The notes under the pieces: generated by a model
Told to the model about the DNA's origin: nothing
The model's database searches: none
Seen by the model: only the letters and a program-made list of their open reading frames with translations
Shown: positions 21,180 through 30,754 of the stretch, piece after piece
Layout: each line of letters begins with the position of its first letter
How positions within the stretch are numbered: the stretch's first letter is position 1
Source of the DNA: Thalassia testudinum
Lineage: Eukaryota > Streptophyta > Magnoliopsida > Alismatales > Hydrocharitaceae
Direction: 5' to 3'
Assembly (NCBI GenBank): GCA_037157565.1
Contig: JAZHRO010000056.1
Location: forward strand, 30,627,501-30,691,500
Length of the DNA stretch: 64,000 bases
Made by a program: the position numbers and the translations under genes

Positions 21180-21485
21180 CCTAAGGCTAGGGGCACTTGG
21201 CACCAACCCAAGGGACAGCTAGGGGTGGTTATGGGTGGTGGCATCCCTTGAAGTTGGCACCAAAATGGATTCTAGAAGGGGGACTTAGGTGGCGCCAAGT
21301 AGGGTTCTAGAAGGAGGGGTAGGTGGGTGGCTAGGATGGGTTGTAGGGTTAGGTGTATGGTGGATGTGGGGGTGGATGTTGGCACCAAAAAGGGGGGTAG
21401 TTAGGGTTAGGTTTTGGCGCCAAAATTGGTGCCTTTTGGTGGTGATGATGGGGTGAAGAGGTGGCTAAGTGGTGGCGCCAACTTG
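21180..21485. promoter_or_regulatory. Cluster of GGCGCC/GGCACC palindromes upstream of TATA
   Basis: Six occurrences of a GGCGCCAA or GGCACCAA core, including TTTTGGCGCCAAAA at 21412-21425. That core fits the E2F consensus TTTSGCGC. Repeated in the right LTR (about 28568-28850). Binding is inferred only. Confidence 0.45.
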
Positions 21486-22220
21486 GAGTAGGATAGCTAG
21501 CTTATGTAGGGCTTAAGTTTGTGGAGCTAGCTAGGGTTGAATTGAAGGTGGTGGATGGCCAAGGAGCTGGATGCTAGCTAAGATAAGCTAGCTTAGCTTT
21601 CTTTGGAGTAGAGGAGGAGGTATTGGAGCTAGGGTTTGAAGAGAGGAGCTGAGGAGGAGAAGTCTAGAGCTGGAACTGGAGCTGGTAGCTGCTGAAGATG
21701 CTGGCATGAAGCTACTCTAGTTGGCTTAGCTTGCTAGTTCTTTGCTAGCTGCTAGGCCAAGCTGAAGTGAGCTGGCTTCTACCATAATGAGTTGAGGTGA
21801 GCTGGGCTGGTGCTCCCGAGGAGGATCAAGCTGGTTGAGGCAGCTAAGGTAGATTAGCTCAATTGAGTTGAGCTATGCTAAGTCCCTGGGAGCTCGACTT
21901 GAACTTCCTGAGACGGAATGAAGTTATCTTCAGCTGGCTGGAGTTGAGTGGAGCTGGATGTAGCTGGATCTGAGCTGGGGTGAACTCCAGTCAGCTCAGC
22001 TGAGCTAGGTAGAGCTCCCTGTGGTCTAGCAGGAGCTAAAATGAGCTAGACTCAACTAGGTTGAGCTGGATATGAGCTGAATTGAGCTAGGGTGAGCTAA
22101 AATGAACTCTCTCGAGCTGCCATTTAGCTAAGATTAGCTGAATGGAGCTGGGATGAGCTAACCCTTGTTCAAGTGAGCTAGGTTCCAGCTGTGGTGAGCT
22201 AAATCAAGTTGAGTTACAAC
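21480..22220. repeat. AGCT-rich irregular repeat block in LTR B
   Basis: Very dense in the tetranucleotide AGCT, mainly within TGAGCTGAG/GAGCTGG-type phrases, without a fixed period. The same block is in the right LTR (about 28855-29585) and, in the opposite direction, in D (about 35140-35790). Confidence 0.75.
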
Positions 22221-22453
22221 TAGTCTGAGCTCCTCCTTCACCATTTGCCTTCTTGAGTGCTAGGGTTTTAGGGATCAGTATATATGTTCATCCCTAACAC
22301 TCACAAAAACACATTAAAATAACAAAAGAAAATACAATGCATGCTTAACCTAGTAAATGTCTAAATGCAGCCCAAAAACCCATTTGCGGATCAAAACTCT
22401 AAGAGCTAGGTTTGTTTTAATGCATAAGAATGATGATAAACTGTCATTTATCA

Positions 22454-22480
22454 CACCCCCATGCTTATCTTTTGCTAGTC
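22454..22480 (-). other. Terminal polypurine tract of B
   Basis: Minus-strand reading GACTAGCAAAAGATAAGCAT then GGGGGTG against the LTR. Confidence 0.75.
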
Positions 22481-23686
22481 TCTTAGAAAAACTTTAATTA
22501 TTTTTGGAAAATGGAATTTTTGGGAAATCTAATTTTTTCGACTTTTGAGGAGAAAAAAAGATTAAGGGACCTTGGTTGATCTAAACACAGGAGGCACAGG
22601 ATTTGTTAAGGATAAACATCAGGATTTGTTTTGGATCCAACCATTAGACAAAATAGGATCAATATATCCTCTAGAAAATTCACAAATTAACCCCTTGTTA
22701 ATTCAGATGACTTGAAATTTTTGTTTTCAGGATTTTTCTGGCACACGAATCTGATTCGTAACTTGCAAAATCCTTTAAAACCTTGTGTCCGTGCTTGTGA
22801 AAAGCCAACATTTATAAGGGCATGTTAATTAATTTATTATTATTATTATTATTTCCCCATGCTTATTTTAGCTTAGTCTTACAATAGATGTGTCGGGATC
22901 ATCATTCCTGTTACCAATCCTCCAGAGGGCTCTGGCGCCAGTACTTCGGGATAGCACTGTCCTTGACACCACCCAGGAGCTCACAACCCTAAAACACAAT
23001 GTGGTGTAATGGGGCGCTCCAAGCAAACTCAAGCTCTTGCTTCGACACTATAGGTAGAGCACCGTACAAGACACTTAAGCTGTTAAAATGCGCTTTAATG
23101 CTCTGTCTAAAGATATGAAATATAGATATGGAGCAGCGTCGAGGCGGTAACATGTTGACATTGCATCCTCAAAGGAGGCATTTTCCTCCTTCTCGACGAT
23201 GGGAACTCAAACCAATGATCTGCTTTAGACTTTTACTAAGTCCAAATAAGGGACTTTTTCTAATTTTTAGTTATTTTTAAGTGTTGGCTTGCGTGTAAAA
23301 ATTGACACAAGACATTCCTTAAGACATGCAAGTTTTTGAATCAGAAACTAAGTCAAATACTTTCCACATTACAAAATAGGATTAAGTCACCTGAACTATC
23401 ATGAGTTCAGGTGGAATTTTAGAGAAGGATATCTAATCTAGTCTAAAATAGACCCTGAAATTCTAATTATTAGATCCACATCCTCATCCCTAGTTTGTTA
23501 AAGATTAAATCCCATTGTGCCCAAAAGTGAATTTTTTCAACCTTAATCCCGAAAAAAAATTTCCCTCAAAAAGTTTTCAACATTTTTATTTTTTTGGGTA
23601 TGCAAGCAAGAAAATAAAATAACTAAAGAAAAATGTATGTTTTTAGGTTTCAAAAATCCTAAATCGATTGTCAAATTTTAAAAACA
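22481..23686 (-). other. 3' noncoding region of B between its polypurine motifs
   Basis: AT-rich with no significant frame; a TTA microsatellite near 22828-22850. It corresponds in position to the noncoding spacer of A, E and F. Confidence 0.55.
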
Positions 23687-23722
23687 TCCCCTGCATGCTT
23701 AAGATATGCAATGTCCTCATGC
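23687..23722 (-). other. Inner polypurine-type motif of B
   Basis: Minus strand: GAGGACATTGCATATCTTAA then GCATGCAGGGG. The G-run is interrupted compared with A, E and F. Confidence 0.6.
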
Positions 23723-23820
23723 ATTAGGAGGGAAAAAGGATCACCTTAGTGAAGAACGGTCAGGTTTAGGATGATCAAAACCTGGAAAAAGAAGAAAAAA
23801 GGAAAGCAGGAAAAAATGAT

Positions 23821-23860
23821 GGGTTACCTCCCATCCAGTGTTATCTTTTACGCCATTCAG
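23821..23860 (-). other. Conserved post-frame block of B
   Basis: Minus strand: GCTGAATGGCGTAAAAGATA ... GATGGGAGGTAACCC. It overlaps the end of the B reading frame and matches the block after pol in F. Confidence 0.65.
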
Positions 23861-25917
23861 CCGGGCGTGAAGGTATGCATGGAAGACGGAAAATCATGTA
23901 AAAAGTTGAACACTTGAATGTCTTTAATAAAATTGTCTTCCTCAAGATCCCTAAAAAGATGAGTTGTAAAGATAAAGGGATCAAAATAAAATAGAGAAAT
24001 GGAAAAATGGCCAAAATCTGGCCATGGTTTAAGTGCTTGTAAAATGCCAGACTCTGGTGGGTCGGGTGAAAGGTCCAATGGAAAGGGATGGGGAATGGAG
24101 TCAATGAGATGTAGGGTGGGTGAAGTTAGTGTGGATGTTTTCGGTGAAAAATCAGGAAGATGAAAAGGGGGAAAGTCAAACCCTAGTTGATCTGGAAAGT
24201 CTTGGACAACATAATTATCCTTAGAATAAGAATCAATAAAATCTAGATCAATAGTGTTCAAAGGTGAATGAGATTAGATCAACATAGACTTCTCAAATAC
24301 TGTTTCCTTTTTATTATCAGTGTCCTCAAAAATTTTGTGATCAATGGACCTCTTGGAAGCTTGAAATAAATCTAATGAGAAGGTCTGGTTACTGCAACTT
24401 ATATTCATTTTCCCAGAATGAGAATTGATATTAGCTACTGCCATAATCAGAAAAGGTCTTCCAAGGATGGCATTAATGAGAGCCTTAGGCACCTCTATGT
24501 CAAGGACCAGAAAATTTACTGGAAATAGACAATTCTAGACCTTGATGATACTATCCTCAACAACTCCCCACAGTTAAATGGTAGATTGGTCTTTCAATTG
24601 AAATTGAACCTTAGTAGGTTTTAAATCACAGAATTGAAATTCCTCAAATAAGACCTGGGGGATGAGATTACTAGAGGTACCTAAGTCGAGAGGGGCGTGA
24701 AAAAAAATTATGTCAGTTATGACAATTGAGATGAGTGATGTGCCTTGGTCCTTTTTTGTGAAAGGTAGCGTGCTCTGAAAAACTGAGCTGGCTGTCTTTG
24801 AAAGGACCAACCTCTCTAGATTCTAGTCATGCCCTTTTGAAGTAAATTTTTTAGAGGCATGGGGAGAATCTAGGAAGGGAATATTCCTCTCGACTTGCTC
24901 AAATAAGTCCAAAGCATTGTGGTCAGACGGCTCCAATTTTGGATTGTTGGATTGCAGTGTTTGAGAGTGGGAAATAGGGTTTGAATGAGGTGTTTTTGGG
25001 ATTTCTTTTTCTTCTTCCTTATTGAGGTTAGGGGAGTCAATCTGCATTGGTTGAGAATCAGTTTCATCATTTGAATGTGAAGGCCTTAAATCCATGGTGG
25101 TTTCCTCACTCCTCAAAGTCTCTGCATATGTAGCTTGGTGATCACTGGGAGGAGGTGGGGGGGCCTAATTTTGATAGAAACTGGGTTGGTGATGCGATAT
25201 TGGGTTAATAGGATGCTGAACCATGTGGTTCTGATGTTGGTATCCACCCGGGTGTTGGTTCTTGGGATTAATAAAGTTTGGTGAGGGTTGGGATGGTGAG
25301 TGTCCTGTAGGTCTTTGAGTCAGAATATCCCCAATTTGATCATTGAGATTGTTAATAAGACGGGTTGTTTCCTTTATTTTTCTTTGTAACTCCTGCAGGG
25401 TTTTCATCATCTGGGCATTAATGTCTTATTGAGATTGCCCAGATTGATAAGTCTGATTTGAACCATACCCTCCAAACGGGTTCTGTTGTTGGTGTGGAAC
25501 CGGATTGGTCCAGGAGTGAGTCGGATAATTCCCCCCATTAGAGGAATTTTTCAATTTCTCCTTGAAAGTAGGGACATTTTGGGTGGGATGATGATTGGGA
25601 TAAACATAATTCCCTATTGAACCATAGAAAGCCTCAGAATAATAATTATACTCAGCATGGGATTTATGCAAACTTTCTCTCTTACGGGTGTTAAAAGGGG
25701 TGAGATGTGGAATGTGTGGAGCTTGGGCAGGTGTGGCAGGACTGCCTCGGTTGGCTAGGTTTGTTAAATCCTTATGCAACTATTGTTTCTTAACTTGTAG
25801 CTGAGCCATGATAGAGTAGAGATTAGGTGGAGGGGCCTGATTAAGTAGCTCCTAGGTGGAAAAATAGGGGAAAGAAAAATTAGCATGCGGGTTAGAGGAC
25901 CAATTTTCATTTTCCAT
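23857..25917 (-). pseudogene. Gag-like / aspartic protease frame of element B
   Basis: Starts at ATG 25917 (MENENW). One minus-strand frame of about 687 codons runs to 23857 with about eight in-frame stops and no frameshift. The first third is Pro/Asn/Gln-rich with YQSGQ and a helical segment like the gag tail of F, followed by an acidic linker and LDLFEQVERNIPFLD, comparable to VKLFEQVQINIPLMD in F. The protease has DLGTSSNLIP and ILGRPFL. The tail after it (about 24261-23857) is Phe/Pro/Asp-rich and unlike any pol domain. No capsid domain, zinc knuckle, RT, RNase H or integrase. The protein would have been a reduced gag-protease. Confidence 0.8.
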
Positions 25918-27559
25918 TTTTAAAGAAGAGGAAGAATGCAGGAAAAGTCCTTTTTTGGGGAGGCAAAATCAAGTGGTCCCTCCAAGTGTGGAGTTTTGGA
26001 CCGCCGCCCATGCAAAATGGAAGAAATGGTAGGGGAGGAGAAGAGATGGAGATGAGAGAAGTGTGCACACAAGCAATCAAATTCTTGACCTAACTTAATT
26101 GTGACTCCCTAGAATTTAACCTAAGACGTGGTCTACCTAGGAAATAAGTAATCAATAGTAAATACCGGTTCTGTCAATAAATCTAGCCAAGTTACTTAAG
26201 GGAAGGTTTGGGCCCAAGCGTTTCCCAGGAAAATCCCCAGGTGCTTGTACAAACCTACGCCTGGTCATTTGACACGGCCCCTCAGCCTGAACACCATATA
26301 TAGATGACAGAATTGGTATTAACTAGAGAAAACTTAAGTCCTATATAGCAAGCCTAAATTGATGAAACCTTAGCAGTCAAATTGCTACAAATTTTAGTTA
26401 GGGCTAGGATACTAGTGTGTACACCGAATGTGGAGGGCGTTGTTTGGGTTGTTGCCTTATTATTTCAATTTTTTTGTGTGTGTGCAGGAATTGGAAAGTG
26501 GTTCCAACGCAAAGCAAGTTCTCACACAATTATTGTATTTATATCTTTTAGGATTGGATTTAACTTAGTGTATTTTTAAGGTTTTCTTTTTAAGCTTTCA
26601 AACAAGTTTGAGATTCCACAAACAAGAGGAAACCAAGTTGTATAGGTGAAGATATGTTTCCTTTTGTTGTTTGTTTCTAAAAATGATAAAAGAAACCCGA
26701 ATCCAATTGGTCCTAGGATGGAAATTTAACTACCAATGAGTTGTTTTTAGGCTTTCTGTATTAAGTAGTGGTCCAAAGAATTCAAACAATACCACTACTT
26801 TGAAGAAAATCAAACAAGGATTCTAGAAAACATTTTTGTAAGATTTTAGAAAGTTTTTTGATAATTGTTTTGAATTTTTACTTGTACTGGTGTCAAAGTC
26901 CACAAATGATACCTGTGGATATTTTGGACTTTTTAGTATAACCACTGACTCAGAAATTTTGGTGATTTTATATGGTGTGCAAAATTTCACAAAAATTGAA
27001 TGAGTATAAAAATTCTAAAAATTCACGGAGTGTAGCAAAATAGGAAGATTAGAGGGTGTGACCCCTATGTAGTGCATGAATTTTAAAAAATTAAATACAA
27101 ATTCAATTGATCTAAAATTTGGAACAGATGTTCCTAGCTTAATTTGGAATCACTGTATAAAATTTTATGATTTTATAAGATTTGTGGTGTTGGGGAATGA
27201 ATTTTGAAGTCCGGATAGAAATCTGGACTCGAAAAATAGAACACCAATACTTCAAATGGAGTGGTGTTGATGGTGCAAACAAGCAATCAATGAGTTTTAA
27301 AAAGTAGCACCCCACTTAATTAAGTTATTGAACATCTTGAAAGCCAATTTTAGTGTATTTTGGTAGTCTTTTAGTTTAGGTGTGACAAGAGAGAAGAAAC
27401 CAACTTGAAAATCTGTGGGAAGAAAAAGAACTTTGAGCTTTTGCTTCTAAATTCCCGCTTTCTTCCAGCAATAGTTCCTACACACATGAAAGAAAAGAAA
27501 GATAAGGGGATGAGATCCCCTTCGAGCAAGAGAAAAATGACTAATGCAAAGCCGTGCCT
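25918..27559 (-). other. Untranslated leader of element B
   Basis: About 1.64 kb, AT-rich, no good frame. The segment near 26385-26445 (TTTTAGTTAGGGCTAGGA ... GAATGTGGAGGGC) has a clear counterpart in the leader of E (about 55155-55215). Confidence 0.6.
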
Positions 27560-27576
27560 CCCCTTCAACGGTGCCA
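27560..27576 (-). other. Primer-binding site of B (tRNA-Asp type)
   Basis: Minus strand TGGCACCGTTGAAGGGGA, five bases inside the LTR end. It differs from TGGCGCCGTTGCCGGGGA at three positions. Confidence 0.75.
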
Positions 27577-27581
27577 AAAAG

Positions 27582-29803
27582 TGATGCGAAAAATCGCGTG
27601 ATTTGTAAAAGCGGGTTTTTAATGTCGTTGTAACACGAGAATTCTTATACGCTTTTAAATTTATATTCCTAGATAGGGGAGTATCTAGGGTCATCCAAGG
27701 AGGAAAATTTGCAAAAATTAAATCTCTTTCTTTGAAAATAAATCTCAACTTTTTTTTTAGTCTTTTTGAATATATAGTTTTTATGATTTTTGACATAAAG
27801 GCAACATGCAAGTTTTTGTTGAAAGCTATAAAACAACTAATACCTAATTCAAGAAACCAACCCTAAGGTGACAGGTATAGCCTCTCCCTAAGCTCACACT
27901 AGGCACGTGGAGGCCTAGAATAATTAGGGAGAGGGAGTGAAAAAATTGCTAGGCAAAATTTGTAATAAACTTTTCAACAGAAATTGAAAGAAGGTAATTT
28001 GAATTAAATCAAAATTATGCACACAAAACCTATAGAGGAATGCTTCTACTGTACTTGAAAATACAAGAAAAATAAAACACAAATCCTCTAGATAGATGGT
28101 GAAGAAGAGGGCTTCTTGCTCTAAGCTTGGTAGCTCCCGAGCTTGAAAAGAGTCCTCCAACTCCTTCTTTGCTATGCTCCTCTAAGATGATGTCCTCCAA
28201 GGTGGTAGCTACCACCTTTAATTCTCTTCCTCCAAGGGTGGACGTCCACCCTAGGTTCTCCTTTGCCTAGCCATCCTCATTGAAATGGAAACCTCCTCCT
28301 CCTTGGCATGGCACAAGTTGAAGAAAGTGGGGAGAAGGCACCAAAGGGGCTGGTGATGTGCCCCCTTAATCTTCTTCTCTACTCCTTCTTCTTCGCCATA
28401 GGTGTAGGTGGGCATAAGTAGAATAATGCACAAATGGAGGATGCTCTAAAATGGTGGTAGGTGGAGGGTTTATATAGAGTAGGAAGGGGGCTAAGGTGGC
28501 TCTTGAAATGGAGGGCTAAGATGGGAAGATGGAGGTGGTTGGGGATCCTATGGCTAAGGGAAATTGGCACCAACCCAAGTGACACCTACGGGGTGGTTAT
28601 GGGTGGTGGCACCCCTTGAAGTTGGGAACAAAATGGCTTCCAGAAGGGGGGCTTAGGTGGCACCAAGTAGGGTTCTAGAAGAAGGGGTAGGTGGGTGGCT
28701 AGGATGGGTGTAGGGTTAGGTGTATGGTGGATGTGGGGGTGGATGTTGGCGCCAAAAAAGGGGGTAGTTAGGGTTAGGTTTTGGCGCCAAAATTGGTGCC
28801 TTTGGTGGTGATGATGGGGTGAAGTGGTGGCTAAGTGGTGGCGCCAACTTGGAGTAGGATAGCTAGCTTAGGTAGGGCTTAAGTTGGTGGAGCTAGCTAG
28901 GGTTGAGTTGAAGGTGGTGGATGGCCATGGAGCTGGTTGCTAGCTACGCTAGCTTAGCTTGCTATGGAGTAGAGGAGGTGGTATTGGAGCTAGGGTTTGA
29001 AGAGAGGAGCTGAGGAGGAGAAGTTTGGAGCTGGTAGCTGTTGAAGAGGCTGTCATGGAGCTACTCAAGCTGGCTTAGCTTGCTAGTTCTTTGCTAGCTG
29101 CTAAGACAAGCTAAAGCGAGTTGGCTTCTACCATAATGAGCTGAGGTGAGCTGGGTCTGGTGCTCCCGGGGAGGATCAAGCTGGTTGAGGCAGCTAAGGT
29201 AGCTTAGCTAAATTGAGTTGAGCTAAGCTGAGTCCTCGGGAGCTGGACTTGAGCTTCCTGAGCCAGAATGAAGTTATCTTCAGCTGGCTTGAGTTGAGAG
29301 GAGCTGGATGTTGCTGGATCTGAGTTGTGGTGAACTCCAATCAACTCAACTGAGCTAGCTAGAGCTCCTTATGGACTAGTGGGAGCTAAAATGAGCTAGA
29401 CTCAACTAGGTTGAGCTGGATATGAGCTGACTTGAGCTAGGGCGAGCCAAGATGAACTCTCTCGAGCTGCCATTCAGCTGAGATTAGATGAATGGAGCTG
29501 GGATGAGGTAACCCTAGTTCAAGTGAGCTCGGTTCCAGCTATGGTGAGTTGAATCAAGCTGAGTTCCAGCTAGCCTGAGCTCCTCCTTCACCATTTGCCT
29601 TCTTGAGTGCTAGGGTTTTAGGGATTTGTATATCTGTTCATCCCTAACACTCACAAAAACACATTAAAATAACAAAAGAAAATGCAATGCATGCCTAACC
29701 TAGTTAATGCCAAAATGCAGCCAAAAAGCTCGTTTGCAGTGCAAAACTCTAAGAGCTAGGTTTGCTTTAATGCATAAGAATGATGATGAACTGTTTTTTA
29801 TCA
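27582..29803 (-). repeat. Right LTR of element B (5' LTR)
   Basis: Begins TGATGCG and ends TTTATCA; same internal order as the left copy with TATA at 28469-28476, GGCGCC cluster and AGCT-rich block. Confidence 0.9.
28469..28476 (-). promoter_or_regulatory. TATA box of right LTR B
   Basis: TATATAAA on the minus strand; the 5' LTR copy, hence the one expected to drive transcription. Confidence 0.65.
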
Positions 29804-29808
29804 TTGAC
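29804..29808. repeat. Probable target duplication of B, right copy (TTGAC)
   Basis: Pairs with TTGAG at 20211-20215. Confidence 0.7.
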
Positions 29809-30058
29809 CTCTGATCTTTCTTGGACTGTATGGAGTCTCCCCGATCAGATCCATATGGTTAGATCTTCAATCCGAGGCCTCAATTAAATATCACCCTGTC
29901 CCTGAACACTAAAAAGAGCAAATTATTATACAATTTATACAATTTGACCTAAATGCATGATGATGCATGTTATACAATATTTACAATGCATGATGCTTCT
30001 ACGACACTAAGAACATGCATAAATAGACATTTTAGGCTACTTAGATACATACACATCA
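29809..30058 (-). repeat. LTR C', fragment 2
   Basis: Continues fragment 1 in the order of LTR A: TCTTCAATCCGAGGCCTC, GATGATGCATGTTAT, AAGAACATGCATAAATAGAC. Ends ACACATCA at 30058, where the A LTR also ends. The next base belongs to an RT sequence, so C' either inserted there or was joined by deletion. Confidence 0.75.
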
Positions 30059-30754
30059 AACCTCATATAAAAACCCACATGACCAAGAAATGATTGGATG
30101 TATTTAATAGATGTGGGTGGAGGAGGTTTGGAGATAGCATCCACCTTAGCTGGGCAACTTCAATTCCTCGATCAGAGACTACATGAACCAAGACAATGCT
30201 TTCTTGTGTTGTGAAGTGACTCTTCTCCCTATTAAGGACCAGTCTTGTTTGGATACATCTCTTTAGGATCAATTTCAACCAGGCAAGTTTTAAATGAATC
30301 TCCAAAAATGGAGAAATCATTCATGAATACTTCCGTACAATCTCCTACCATGTCTGAAAAGATGGCTAGCTTGCACCTTTGAAAAGTCACAGGTGCATTG
30401 CAAAGCCCAAAAAGCATTTTATGGAATGCGAAAGTTCCGTAGGGACAGGTGAAAGTAATCTTTCCTTGGTCATCAAAATGGATAGGAACTTGGTTATGCC
30501 AAAAAATAACTATCCAGGAAACATAAATACTTCTACCTAGCTAAGATTTCATGAATTTGGTCAATGCAAGGCAGTGAAAAATGATCCCTTTTGGTGGCTG
30601 TGTTCAGCTTCTTATAATCGATACAGACTCTCCAAAAGGAAGCTGAATGAGTCATGATTGATTCACCATTCTCGTTAGTCACACAGTAATCCCTTCTTTC
30701 TTGGGAACAATTTGCACGGGACTAACCCAAGGACTATCCGAGATTGGGTATATG
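30059..30754 (-). pseudogene. Reverse transcriptase (middle part) of element C
   Basis: Reads PISDSPWVSPVQIVPKKEG near 30740, then the palm region LFGLCNAPVTFQRC and TEVFMNDFSIFG, and near 30060 QSFLGHVGFY. The catalytic FMDD is FMND, and a frameshift near 30300 separates the two open pieces, so it is dead. Directly adjoins LTR C' on one side and S1 on the other. Confidence 0.85.

Larger units (their letters stand above)
20216..22453 (-). repeat. Left LTR of element B (3' LTR)
   Basis: Colinear with 27582-29803. Contains TATA on the minus strand (21102-21109), a series of GGCGCCAA palindromes at about 21180-21485, and an AGCT-rich block at about 21480-22220 filling the upstream part of U3. 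Ends TTTATCA, then the polypurine motif. Confidence 0.9.
20216..29803 (-). mobile_element. Element B: non-autonomous gag-protease LTR retrotransposon
   Basis: 9.59 kb, LTRs of about 2.24 and 2.22 kb, read on the minus strand. The right LTR begins TG (27582); the left copy has TA at the same place, presumably mutated. It has a tRNA-Asp-type primer site, two polypurine motifs and a single broken gag-like plus protease frame; RT, RNase H and integrase are absent with no sign of a recent internal deletion. Inserted in LTR C'. Confidence 0.87.
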
